This document shows positions 33,080-41,690 of a DNA stretch of 42,694 bases, piece after piece. Position 1 is the stretch's first letter. The number at the start of each line of letters is the position of its first letter. Position numbers and translations under genes: made by a program. The stretch is from Rhodospirillaceae bacterium. GTDB lineage: Bacteria; Pseudomonadota; Alphaproteobacteria; UBA2966. The stretch lies in contig NZDS01000193.1 in assembly GCA_002690215.1 (NCBI GenBank), forward strand, positions 1 through 42,694. The letters are read 5' to 3'. The notes under the pieces are model-generated. The model saw nothing but the letters and a program-made list of their open reading frames with translations. It was not told the origin of the DNA and ran no database searches.

Positions 33080-33927
33080 GCCACGTGGCGCAGCGCGTCG
33101 GGCAGCACGGTGCGGCGCCGGCCCTTGAGTCCGAGATAGGCGGATTCGATCTGGCCTGCGCGCAGCATGTCCTCGGCCCGGGTCTGGCCGCGGCCCAGGG
33201 CCTTGTCGATGGTACCGGGGGAAAGATCTCCGACGGCGACGGTGACCAGCCTGTCTCCCAGGTCGCTGTCATCGTTCAGCGCTTGCGCTGAGTGGCGTTC
33301 TATGGCGGCGTCGTCGCTATTGACGGCGTTGGCGATCAGGGTGGCGGCGGCGTCGGCGGCCGCGGCTGAGCGCGCCAGCACGGTGACGGCATCGGCGATG
33401 CCCAGCGATTGCGAACGGCCACGCCAGCCGGAGGTCGCCAGGCCGCGCGCCGGCTGGTCGAATTCGAGCCTGACCTGGCCATCGACGTGGGGCCGGTCGG
33501 CGTTGTCGATAACAGCGGCCGTGAGCATGCGGCCGGGCGAGAGCCAAAACGCTATGTCGCCGCCGTTGTTCACGTAGGCCCGCGAAATGTCCGGGCCGGC
33601 CAGCAGCGACAACAGGTGATCGGCGACGGCTCCTGCCACAGCCGCCATGGGGGTGATGAATTCGCCGGCGTGGGGTGCTACGGCCGCTGCCATGCGCCGC
33701 GCAACGGGACCTGCCAGATCGGGCCGGGCCGGGGCTGGTCGGCGCAGCTCGTCAAGCTCATCCACCAGGTTCTGCAGCACGGACTGGAAGGCTTGGACGG
33801 TCCTTTGGTAGGCCCCGGCCACGGCCTCGGGCGAGCCAAAGGCTTGGGCGATGATGTCGATCGGGCCGTGGTGCAGGTGCAGCCGTTGGCCGTCCGGCAG
33901 CAAGCTTGCCTGGGCACCGCTCATCAC
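33076..33927 (-). CDS. UPF0280 family protein (ApbE-like fold)
   Basis: The 283-residue protein shows the UPF0280 pattern: FITPMAAVAGAVADHLL in the middle, YVNNGGDIAFWL, and ATSGWRGRSQSLGIADAVTV followed by an alanine-rich helix with DAAATLIANAVN. The family has no firmly proven function; structurally it is placed, from memory, with ApbE-like proteins, which attach FMN to target proteins or handle flavin. The start is either GTG 33927 or ATG 33924; the latter overlaps the stop of the 6-hydroxynicotinate-reductase-like gene by a single base (TGATG). Its stop overlaps hyuA3. Such tight placement between the reductase and HyuAB suggests it is needed by one of them, perhaps for flavin maturation. 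No signal peptide or membrane segment. Confidence 0.85.
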   Translation of the reverse strand: MMSGAQASLLPDGQRLHLHHGPIDIIAQAFGSPEAVAGAYQRTVQAFQSVLQNLVDELDELRRPAPARPDLAGPVARRMAAAVAPHAGEFITPMAAVAGAVADHLLSLLAGPDISRAYVNNGGDIAFWLSPGRMLTAAVIDNADRPHVDGQVRLEFDQPARGLATSGWRGRSQSLGIADAVTVLARSAAAADAAATLIANAVNSDDAAIERHSAQALNDDSDLGDRLVTVAVGDLSPGTIDKALGRGQTRAEDMLRAGQIESAYLGLKGRRRTVLPDALRHVA

Positions 33928-35384
33928 AGGCGATCCAGCGGCCAGGGGTTTTCGGGCAGCGCCGGCCGGGTTTCATGGCCGCCCTCGGCCAGCACTTGGT
34001 CGAGCCGCACCACGCTGGCGACGTGGCCACCGAGCGCGGCGTAGTCCTCCAGCGTCAGGGTGAATTCGATGGGCGAGACCAGGGCCGGTGTCGGTACGTA
34101 GCCGAAGGAATTTTCCGGCATGCGCGAGACGTCGACCATCAGCGTGATGCCGCCACCCGGCCAGATGTAGCAGGGCGCACCGCCGCAGGTGACACGGGTG
34201 ATGGCTTGCTTGACCGAGCGCGTCAGACGAACGGGGTTCTCCGTCACGCCGGCCCGCAACGAGCCCCCGGCGCCGGCCATGTAGAGCACGGTCGAGAGCG
34301 CCGGTTCGCAGTTTTCGGCAATGCGTTCGGCAGTTTCGAGAATCACCGCGGGCATCTCGGCGGCGACCGGTTCGAGATCCTGGTTCAATTTGTACCAGGC
34401 GGCGTTCTGGCCAGTGGTCGAGACCATCAGCAACCGCAACCCTGGCCAGGCGACCTTGGGGTCGATGCGCTCGATGATCTCGAGCGGGTTGCTGAGTGTC
34501 GTGCCACCCCAGGCGTTGCCGGCCTCGGCCACTTGGAAGTAGCGCCCCGGTGTCGAGCGCCGGCCGCGCACCCGGATGCCGGCCGCTGGCAGGCCGAGGA
34601 ACTTGCCGGCCATATGTTCGCTGAGCACACCGGTGATCTGGTCGTCGACGACGATGACTTCGTCGGCGTGACCCTGCCATTGCCGGGCGAACATGCCGAT
34701 GGTGGCCGAGCCGCAGCCCACGCGCATGAGGGTTTCGCGCTGGCCGTCGACGATGGGTGCGGCGCCGGCTTCGACCACCAGCCCGCAGCCGCCTTCGATG
34801 TCGAGCTCGACCGGCTGGCTGTTGCACATCTTCATGAGCGCCTGGCAGGTCACGTCGCCCTCGCGCCGCGAGCCGCCGGTGAAATGTTGCACGCCCCCCA
34901 GCGCCAGCATTTGCGAGCCGTATTCTGCCGTGCTGACGTGGCCGATGACTTCGCCCTGGCAGCGCACGGCGGCCGCCTCGGGACCCAGGTGGCGGTCGGT
35001 GTCGATCTTCACCTTGACGCCGCAGTAGCTGAAGATGCCCTCCGAGACCACGGTCACCATGTCGATGCCGTCGACTTCGGCCGAGACGATGAAGGGGGCG
35101 GGCTTGTAGTCGGGATAGGTAGTGCCCGAACCGACGCCGGTGAGGAAGCGTTCGCCGGCCATCAGTTCGCCGTCCCATTGCGCGCTTTCTTCCAAGAACG
35201 GCACGAGTGCCTCGGCCCGGGCCGTCACAAGCAGTGGATCCAGGCGCAACAGCGTCCCTTCGCGGTTGGCATAGCGGTCGCAAGCACCGGCCTGGCCCTC
35301 GCGGATGCGGCACAGCACCGGGCAGGCGTCGCAGCGGATGACGTCGTCTGCGTTCCCTGTGGCGTTCTCTGTCGTGTTGCTCAC
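33924..35384 (-). CDS. 6-hydroxynicotinate reductase-like Fe-S flavoprotein
   Basis: The 486-residue protein starts with a cysteine motif C18-x2-C21-x3-C25-x9-C35 (CDACPVLC...GACDRY), consistent with an Fe-S cluster. It continues with long stretches I recognise from 6-hydroxynicotinate reductase-type proteins: GSGTTYPDYKPAPFIVS, EGIFSYCGVKVKIDTDRHLG, GCGSATIGMFARQW, KGRRSTPGRYFQVAE-like VRGRRSTPGRYFQV, GAGGSLRAGVTENPVRLTRS and WPGGGITLMVDVSRMPENSFG. The E. barkeri enzyme uses reduced ferredoxin to convert 6-hydroxynicotinate to 1,4,5,6-tetrahydro-6-oxonicotinate. It is coupled by overlaps to the Mo-hydroxylase gene upstream and UPF0280 downstream. The exact substrate may be nicotinate-derived or another hydroxylated N-heterocycle. 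Confidence 0.85.
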   Translation of the reverse strand: MSNTTENATGNADDVIRCDACPVLCRIREGQAGACDRYANREGTLLRLDPLLVTARAEALVPFLEESAQWDGELMAGERFLTGVGSGTTYPDYKPAPFIVSAEVDGIDMVTVVSEGIFSYCGVKVKIDTDRHLGPEAAAVRCQGEVIGHVSTAEYGSQMLALGGVQHFTGGSRREGDVTCQALMKMCNSQPVELDIEGGCGLVVEAGAAPIVDGQRETLMRVGCGSATIGMFARQWQGHADEVIVVDDQITGVLSEHMAGKFLGLPAAGIRVRGRRSTPGRYFQVAEAGNAWGGTTLSNPLEIIERIDPKVAWPGLRLLMVSTTGQNAAWYKLNQDLEPVAAEMPAVILETAERIAENCEPALSTVLYMAGAGGSLRAGVTENPVRLTRSVKQAITRVTCGGAPCYIWPGGGITLMVDVSRMPENSFGYVPTPALVSPIEFTLTLEDYAALGGHVASVVRLDQVLAEGGHETRPALPENPWPLDRL

Positions 35385-38140
35385 GATTGCTGTTCCCGCA
35401 GCGCCTGCCAGAGCCGGTGGGGCAGCACCGGCAGGTGGGTCAGGCGCACTCCGGTGGCGTGGCGGATGGCGCCCAGGATGGCGGGCGCCGTGGGGATCAG
35501 ACCGGGCTCGCCCACGCCTTTGGCGCCCGAAGGTCCCTGGGGGTCGGGGTCTTCGATCAACATGATCTCAATCTCCGGCACGTCGCCGAAAGTGGGAATC
35601 AGGTAATCGTGCAGGTTTTCGGTGAGCGGGCTTTGGTATTCCTCCATCAACGCCAGACCCAGGCCCTGGGCGATGCCGCCGTGGACTTGGCCTTCCAGCA
35701 GCTTGGGATTGATGGCTCGGCCGACCTCGTGGGCGGCGATAATCTTGACCACACGAGTGGTGCCGAGCTCGACGTCGACCTCGACCACGGCCACGTGGGC
35801 GGCGAAGGAATAGCTCGGGTAGGGGTTGCCCTGACCCTGGGCGTCGAGCGGGCTGGTCGGTGGGTCGAAGGTGCCGCTGCCCAGCAGCGCCAGGCCGCGG
35901 CCGGCGGTGGCCGGCAGCTGAGAAAGTTCAATGCGGTGGTCGACACCGCTCTCGCTGACCAAAAGCTCCGTACCCTCAAGCGCGAGGCGAGCCTCGTCGC
36001 CGGCGTTGACGCGGCGCAGGACTTGCTGGCGCAGGTCGCGCCCCGCCAGTTCCGCCGCCTTGCCCGAATAGTAGGTCTGGCGCGAGGCCGAGGTCTTGCC
36101 GGCATCGGCGGTGCGATCGGTGTCGCCGAAAACGTAGCTGAAATTCTCCACCGGCAGGCCCAGGGCGTCGGCGACGATCTGGGCCAGAATGGTATTGGCG
36201 CCCTGGCCGATGTCGACGGCGCCGGAGTGCAGCACCAGCTCGCCGGCCGCACCCAGGCCCACCTCGATGGTAGAGGGGTTGGAGACGCCGGTATTGCCGA
36301 CGCCGTACCACATGCAGCCGATGCCGACACCATGGCGCAAAGTTCCGCCATCGCTGCCGCTAGCGGCGTTGTTGGCGGCGTTGTTTTCTGCGGCGGCGGC
36401 CAGTTCGCGCTGCCAGGGTTTCTCCAGCGCCTCGAGGCAGGCCGCAAATCCGATGCCGCCCTCCAGCACTTGCCCCGTGGCTGTGCTGTCGCCTGTCACC
36501 AGGGCGTTGCGCCGACGGATTTCCAATCGATCGAGGCCGAACTCCTGGGCCAGGTCGTCGAGTAGAGTCTCGTGAGTGAGCGCTGCCTGGGGTACGCCGA
36601 AGCCGCGGAAGGCGCCGCTCGGCGCCTGGTTGCTCAGGATGGCCCGGGTGCCGATGTCGACGTGAGGCGCGCGATAAGGCCCGCTGACGTGTACCGGCAC
36701 CCGCGATGTCACGGCCGGGCCCCACGAGGCATAGGCGCCGGTATCGAAATCGCCGGCGAAGCTGATGGCGGTAATGTGGCCCTCGGCATCCGAACCCATG
36801 CGCGCCGTAATGCGGGCGGCATGGCGCTTGGGTGTGGCTTGCATGCTCTCGCGCCGGTCATAGACGCAGGCCACCGGCCGGCCCGTCAGCCAGGCCGCCA
36901 GTCCCACCACGGGCTGTACCGAGAGATCCATCTTGCCGCCGAAACCGCCACCGCAGGCCGTCGGCACAATGCGAACCGCTTCCTTTTCCAGTCCCATGAT
37001 GTGGGCGATTTCGTCTCGGTTGCCGTAAGGCGCCTGGGTCGAGACGTGAATTTCGATGCGCTCGCCGACTCGTTGCGCCCAGCCGGCCTCGGGCTCGATG
37101 GCGGCGTGTTCGACAAACGACGTGGCGACGTCGACCTCGGCCACCGAGGCGCTGCTCGCCAGGGCGGCTGCGGCATCGCCGCACCGGATACGACCCTCGG
37201 TGAGCACATTGTTCGGGTAATCGGGCTGCACCGCCGGGGCGTCGAGGGCCGTGGCTTCCGCCAATCCAGGGACTGAGGCCAGCGGCTGATAGTCGATCGG
37301 CAGCTCGTCGTCGGCGAGGTTTGCCAAGGCCAGGCGCTCGCCGATCAGGGCCAGGACCGGTTCGCCACGAAAGCGCATGACGCCGTCGGCCAGCACCTGC
37401 TGGTCGCGCATGTCGGGAAAGACCCCGTAGGCGTTGACCGGCACGTCGGCCGCCGTGAGGATGCGTTCGATCCCGGGATGACGGTTCCGGAAGGCCTCGA
37501 GGTCGCCGAGTTGGAAGCGCGCTGCCGGGTAGGGCGAACGCATGATACGGGTCCAGAGCGCATCTGCCGGAATGCCGTCGGCGCCGAAGCTCGCCTTGCC
37601 CAGGACCTTGTCGGGGCCATCGACCCGATCCAGCCGGGCCCCGACAGCTTCGCCGGGGCCGGGAATTTCCGGGGCCCTGTCGGTGGCCGCGTCGAGCACC
37701 GCATCGACGATCTTGTGGTACCCCGTGCAGCGGCACAGCACGCCGCTCAGCGCCACCTCGACCTGACCGCGGCTGGGTTCGGGATTGGTCTGCAGCAGCG
37801 CCGTCGCCGTTAGCAGCATGCCGGGCGAGCAGATGCCGCACTGGGCGGCGTCGTGGCGCAAAAAGGCGCGCTGCAAGGGCGCCAACCCGTCTTCGCCGGC
37901 CAGGCCTTCGATCGTTACCACGCTGCGCCCTGCCAGGCGCGCTGCCGGCAGCAGGCAGGCGCAGACCGGGTTGCCGTCGAGCAGGATGGTACAGGCGCCG
38001 CAGTCGCCAGCCTCGCAGCCCAGCTTGGTGCCGGTCAGGTCGAGCCCGTGGCGCAACACCTCGGCGGCATGGGCGCCGGGCTGGCAGCTCGTCGAAACCA
38101 CCTGGCCGTTGAGGGTAAAGGCAACAGCGGTTTCGCTCAT
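35381..38140 (-). CDS. Fused [2Fe-2S]/molybdopterin subunit of a xanthine dehydrogenase-family hydroxylase
   Basis: The 919-residue protein joins two subunits that are often separate. Residues 1-160 form the small iron-sulfur domain with C42, C47, C50, C62 (plant-ferredoxin-type cluster) and C101, C104, C136, C138 (second cluster, CGICSPG and CRCTGY). From about residue 170 it is a molybdopterin-binding subunit with CGGGFGGK, SGAFRGFGVPQ and the catalytic glutamate E878 (KGVGEPGLIP). Such enzymes hydroxylate purines or N-heteroaromatics next to the ring nitrogen, with water as oxygen source. The FAD subunit is encoded immediately upstream (ATGA overlap) and the 6-hydroxynicotinate-reductase-like gene downstream (overlap at 35381-35384). 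Nicotinate 6-hydroxylation is the best guess from context; CO dehydrogenase is excluded by the lack of its active-site cysteine loop. Confidence 0.9.
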   Translation of the reverse strand: MSETAVAFTLNGQVVSTSCQPGAHAAEVLRHGLDLTGTKLGCEAGDCGACTILLDGNPVCACLLPAARLAGRSVVTIEGLAGEDGLAPLQRAFLRHDAAQCGICSPGMLLTATALLQTNPEPSRGQVEVALSGVLCRCTGYHKIVDAVLDAATDRAPEIPGPGEAVGARLDRVDGPDKVLGKASFGADGIPADALWTRIMRSPYPAARFQLGDLEAFRNRHPGIERILTAADVPVNAYGVFPDMRDQQVLADGVMRFRGEPVLALIGERLALANLADDELPIDYQPLASVPGLAEATALDAPAVQPDYPNNVLTEGRIRCGDAAAALASSASVAEVDVATSFVEHAAIEPEAGWAQRVGERIEIHVSTQAPYGNRDEIAHIMGLEKEAVRIVPTACGGGFGGKMDLSVQPVVGLAAWLTGRPVACVYDRRESMQATPKRHAARITARMGSDAEGHITAISFAGDFDTGAYASWGPAVTSRVPVHVSGPYRAPHVDIGTRAILSNQAPSGAFRGFGVPQAALTHETLLDDLAQEFGLDRLEIRRRNALVTGDSTATGQVLEGGIGFAACLEALEKPWQRELAAAAENNAANNAASGSDGGTLRHGVGIGCMWYGVGNTGVSNPSTIEVGLGAAGELVLHSGAVDIGQGANTILAQIVADALGLPVENFSYVFGDTDRTADAGKTSASRQTYYSGKAAELAGRDLRQQVLRRVNAGDEARLALEGTELLVSESGVDHRIELSQLPATAGRGLALLGSGTFDPPTSPLDAQGQGNPYPSYSFAAHVAVVEVDVELGTTRVVKIIAAHEVGRAINPKLLEGQVHGGIAQGLGLALMEEYQSPLTENLHDYLIPTFGDVPEIEIMLIEDPDPQGPSGAKGVGEPGLIPTAPAILGAIRHATGVRLTHLPVLPHRLWQALREQQS

Positions 38141-38982
38141 ACCCGGGCTCCGTTGGCACAGGATTCCAGTGTTCGGCGCAGCAGTACGAGCGCGCCGTCA
38201 CGGCGGTAGGCGGCCGTCGCCCGCACGTCGTCGATGGGGGCCAGCGCCGCCAGGTGGCCGGCCTCGAGGCGTTCGCCCAAGCCAGACGCGCAAGGTGCGC
38301 CGGCCAGCGCCGCCTCGGCCTCGGGCAGACGCAACGGGGCTTCGGAACAGGCGCCGACAGCGAGCCGGGCGCCGGCCACGCTGCCGCCCTCGAGCAGCAG
38401 CAGCACCGCCACCGAGGCCACCGAAATCACCATGTAGCGCCGGGCCCCCAGCTTGGCGAAGCGCGCAGCCGCCGGCTGCGGCGGCTTGGGCACGATGATG
38501 GCGCTGACGATCTGGTCGGCGGCCAGCGCTGTGCGCCGGTTGCCGAGCACGAAGTCCTCCAGGGCAAGCGTCGTGGTGGCGGCGGCCGAGGCCAGTTCGA
38601 CGCGGGCCTCCAGCGTCAGCAACGGCGGCACTCCGTCAGCCGCCGGCGAGGCGTTGCAGAGGTTGCCGCCCAGCGTGCCGACGTTCTGGATCTGGGGCCC
38701 GCCGACCTCGCGGGCGGCTTGCTTGAGACCTTCGAAGCAGGGCGGCAGTTCGGCTCGGGCCAGCTCGCTCCAAGTGGTCATGGCGCCCAGGCGCCAGTGG
38801 TCGTCGCTCTCGGTAATGCCGCCGAGTTCCGCGATCGCCGTCAGATCGAGCAGTGGTCCGGGCAATGGCCGTCCGGCGTGAGCCGGATAGAGATCCGTGC
38901 CGCCGGCAATGATGGTGTGTGGCCTTGCCGCCAGTGCCGCCAATGCCGCTTCAAGCTCGGCCGGCCTCAGGTATGCCGTCAT
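38137..38982 (-). CDS. FAD-binding subunit of the molybdenum hydroxylase (CoxM/CutM family)
   Basis: The 281-residue protein has the two FAD-contact motifs of the family: IIAGGTDLYP (residues 24-33) and QIQNVGTLGGNLCNASPAAD (residues about 97-116), followed by the CO_deh_flav_C-type domain. It transfers electrons from the iron-sulfur clusters of the partner subunit to NAD+ or another acceptor. The stop overlaps the start of the fused Fe-S/Mo gene. It follows the PaaK-like gene after 57 bases, in the same direction, so cotranscription is likely. The size is normal for the family. Confidence 0.9.
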   Translation of the reverse strand: MTAYLRPAELEAALAALAARPHTIIAGGTDLYPAHAGRPLPGPLLDLTAIAELGGITESDDHWRLGAMTTWSELARAELPPCFEGLKQAAREVGGPQIQNVGTLGGNLCNASPAADGVPPLLTLEARVELASAAATTTLALEDFVLGNRRTALAADQIVSAIIVPKPPQPAAARFAKLGARRYMVISVASVAVLLLLEGGSVAGARLAVGACSEAPLRLPEAEAALAGAPCASGLGERLEAGHLAALAPIDDVRATAAYRRDGALVLLRRTLESCANGARV

Positions 38983-39039
38983 GGGTGCACCCCCGGGAAA
39001 CGCCGGCCGATCCTATCAGCCCCAGCCCGGCGGCCAACC

Positions 39040-40374
39040 CTATTTGTCTCGGATGATCACCCGTTCAGCCTTGCCCTCGTAGCGCGGCAGGGTGCCCAAG
39101 TCGTGACATTCGACCTTGAGGCGGACGCCGAGGCGGGCGCGCAGCGTATCGGCCACCTGCTTCGCCAACTGTTCGGTGCCAGCATTGCTCTCGGGCCGCC
39201 GCTCGATCGCCACTGTGCCTTCCTCCAGCACCCGGTCGGAGCGGTCGATGTATATCTGCCAAGCTTCTTTGACGGTACCAGGTGTGGCGGCAATGACGTC
39301 CTCGACCTGCGAGGGGAAGACCATGGTGCCACGGATCTTCAGCATGTCGTCGGAACGTCCGACGATGGGGCCGATCAGCGGCAGGCCGCGGCGTCCGCAG
39401 GGGCAATCGTAGGGATTCTCGGAAAGCCTCACCAGATCGCGGGTGCGCCAACGCACCACCGGCGAGGCCTCCTTTTCCAGCGTCGTCAGCACGATCTCGC
39501 CTTCGCCGCCGGGGCCCACTGGTTCCAGCGTCTGGGGATCGAGGATCTCGGTCAGCACCGTGTCCTCGTTGATCAAATGCATCTCGTTCCGATCGTGCGA
39601 ATGGGGGCAGGCGATGCCGACGTTGGGGCCACCGGCTTCGGTGGTGCCGTAGGAATTGACGGCCTGGAAGCCCTCGGGCATCTCGGCTTCCAGTTCACTG
39701 CGAAAGCCGGCCGAGATGGATTGGCCGCCGAAGAAGCCGAGCCGTAGGCGCCAGTCGCGCTTGGGGTCGATGCCGGCCTCCTTGGCTTGGGCTACCACCG
39801 ACATGAGCCAGAAGGCGGACACCGAACAGACCGTGTGACCCTGATCGCGGAGCCACTGGATGGCCAATTCGCCGCGCCCAGGGCCAACTGGAAAGCAGGT
39901 GGCGCCGATGGTCTCGGCGCCGAGGTCGAAGCCCAGGCCGCCGAGCCAGAGGCCGTAGCCGTAGCCCTGGTAGACGATGTCGCCGGCCCGGGCGCCGCCG
40001 GCGACATAAATGCGCGCCATCTGACGCGGCAACAGGTCGCCTAGATCGCGTTCGGTGAAACCGAACATGACGGGCAGGCCGGTAGTGCCGGAGGTGGCGC
40101 AAAAACGGCGCACCTGAGACCGCTCCACGGTCAGTAAGGGATAGGGATAGAGAGCTCGCAGGTCGGTCTTTTCCAGCATTGGCAACTCGCCGAAGGCCTC
40201 GGGGTGGCCGATATCCTCGGGCTTCATACCGGCCGTGGCAAAGTGACTGCGCCAAGTTTCGCTGGCCGCCAGTCGTTGGCCCAGGACCGTTAGCTTATGT
40301 TGCTGTAGGGCGACCATATCCTGGCGCGAGAGGCGCTCGATATCGGGCTCCCAATAAGCGGTATCAGTGATCAT
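39040..40374 (-). CDS. Phenylacetate-CoA ligase-like acyl-adenylate enzyme (PaaK family)
   Basis: The 444-residue protein has the PaaK core: the ATP loop ATSGTTGLPVMFGFT (about residues 93-107), NSYGTTEAGGP, the GEGEIVLTTLEKEASPVVRWRTRDL segment with a cysteine pair (CPCGRRG), GRSDDMLKIRGTMVFPSQVE and a C-terminal lysine in YEGKAERV. PaaK-type enzymes form CoA thioesters of aromatic or related acids through an AMP intermediate. No other paa genes are present, so phenylacetate is not implied; an acid generated by the nearby catabolic genes is more likely. The start overlaps the 3' end of the FAD oxidoreductase gene by 11 bases, and the gene runs on toward the Mo-hydroxylase genes. Confidence 0.9.
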   Translation of the reverse strand: MITDTAYWEPDIERLSRQDMVALQQHKLTVLGQRLAASETWRSHFATAGMKPEDIGHPEAFGELPMLEKTDLRALYPYPLLTVERSQVRRFCATSGTTGLPVMFGFTERDLGDLLPRQMARIYVAGGARAGDIVYQGYGYGLWLGGLGFDLGAETIGATCFPVGPGRGELAIQWLRDQGHTVCSVSAFWLMSVVAQAKEAGIDPKRDWRLRLGFFGGQSISAGFRSELEAEMPEGFQAVNSYGTTEAGGPNVGIACPHSHDRNEMHLINEDTVLTEILDPQTLEPVGPGGEGEIVLTTLEKEASPVVRWRTRDLVRLSENPYDCPCGRRGLPLIGPIVGRSDDMLKIRGTMVFPSQVEDVIAATPGTVKEAWQIYIDRSDRVLEEGTVAIERRPESNAGTEQLAKQVADTLRARLGVRLKVECHDLGTLPRYEGKAERVIIRDK

Positions 40375-41683
40375 GTTGTCTCCCGTCCTCGGCGATGATG
40401 GCTTCTACCACACGCCGGGCCGTTTCGGCACAGGCCTGGGTGCCGCCCTCGCCGTATTCCTTGACCCCGTCGCCGACGTTCCAGAGGCCGGCCACTGGCG
40501 TCGCCTGGGGCATATCGAAACCGGCGCAGGTACGCTGGGCAGGCCAATCGCCCCGCATCACCCGTATGGCCAGCACTCGGGCCTGATCGAAATTGGCGAA
40601 CTCGGCTCGAAGATCCTGGAGCGCCAGCTCGCTCTCGTGCTCGGCGTCGAAATCGCCCATGGCCGGCACCGGTACGGCGTAGGCGACGTAAAGGTGCCAG
40701 CCTTCGGGCGCCAGTTCGGGGCAGGTGGCGCTGAGGTTAGCCATGTTGCAAAGCCGTTCGGTCTTGCCGAAGGTGACGATGCCGGGGTCGTCGAACAGGG
40801 GCTCTGGGCTGGCCAGGTGGATGGCGATGTTGGCCGTCGGCCGGATCAGCTTGCGCATGGTTTGGAGATAATCGGGCGAAAAGCCCTGCTCGCCGGCCAG
40901 CGCTACGGTGGCTCGGGGGCCCAGGTTGCTGACCACGTAGCGGGCCGAAACCTCGATGCAATCGCTGCCATGACGTATCCGGGCGCCCCGCACACGGCCG
41001 TCCTCGACGACGATTCCCTCGACCGGGCTCTCGAGCCAGACCTCGCCTCGACGCTGGATGGCGGTGGTCAGTTCGCCGAACAGGCCGCCGGTGCCCCGGG
41101 GGCAATAGCCGAAGCGGCGGAAGGCGCCCTTCTGGGTGAAGTAGGTGAGGAAGGCGCGGGCCGGCAGTTCGTCGGCGTTGACCGCGAAGATGGCGGCGCA
41201 AAGATTACGGAAAATCGCATGCACGGTTTCGTTGCCGGTGAAGCCGGCCACCCAGGCCTGGGTGGTGAGGTCCTCGTCGGGCAGCTTGCCCTGCTTGGCC
41301 TCGGCCATGGTGGCCATGATGCCGGCCGCCCGCTTGGTCAGGCCGTTGAGCAGGAATCCCCAGCCGCCGCGGCTTACGTCAACGCGCTTGCCGCTCAGCC
41401 GGAAGCTGGCGGCCGGGCTAGGCTGGCGTAGGTCAAATGGCGCGCCGACCAAATCGAAGGTTTCCTCCAGCACGCCGCCCGGCTCGATAGCGATGGCGCC
41501 GGTGTTGATGTGGAATCCGTCGATCACTTCCGTGCCGGCGCGGCCGCCGACTCGCTCGCCGGCCTCGACCAGCAGCGTGCGAAAGCCCAGATGGCTAAGC
41601 CGTGCCGCGGCGCAGAGGCCGCCGACGCCGGCCCCTAGGACCAGGGCGTCTACTTCAAGCTGCGAACTTTTTTCGTGGGTCAT
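40364..41683 (-). CDS. FAD-dependent oxidoreductase, CrtI/phytoene desaturase-like
   Basis: The 439-residue protein opens with an FAD-binding dinucleotide motif, LVLGAGVGGLCAAARLSHLG with the following VEAGERVGGRAGT (residues 15-50), and ends with a second FAD contact in PVAGLWNVGDGVKEYGEGGTQACAE. This is the layout of CrtI/MAO-type desaturases and related dehydrogenases. No carotenoid genes are nearby, so a catabolic dehydrogenation or an isoprenoid/fatty-chain reaction is possible. A GAG tract a few bases before the ATG supports the start. It begins seven bases after the TetR stop and overlaps the PaaK-like gene, so the three probably share one transcript. Confidence 0.8.
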   Translation of the reverse strand: MTHEKSSQLEVDALVLGAGVGGLCAAARLSHLGFRTLLVEAGERVGGRAGTEVIDGFHINTGAIAIEPGGVLEETFDLVGAPFDLRQPSPAASFRLSGKRVDVSRGGWGFLLNGLTKRAAGIMATMAEAKQGKLPDEDLTTQAWVAGFTGNETVHAIFRNLCAAIFAVNADELPARAFLTYFTQKGAFRRFGYCPRGTGGLFGELTTAIQRRGEVWLESPVEGIVVEDGRVRGARIRHGSDCIEVSARYVVSNLGPRATVALAGEQGFSPDYLQTMRKLIRPTANIAIHLASPEPLFDDPGIVTFGKTERLCNMANLSATCPELAPEGWHLYVAYAVPVPAMGDFDAEHESELALQDLRAEFANFDQARVLAIRVMRGDWPAQRTCAGFDMPQATPVAGLWNVGDGVKEYGEGGTQACAETARRVVEAIIAEDGRQHDH

Positions 41684-41690
41684 GTCGATC

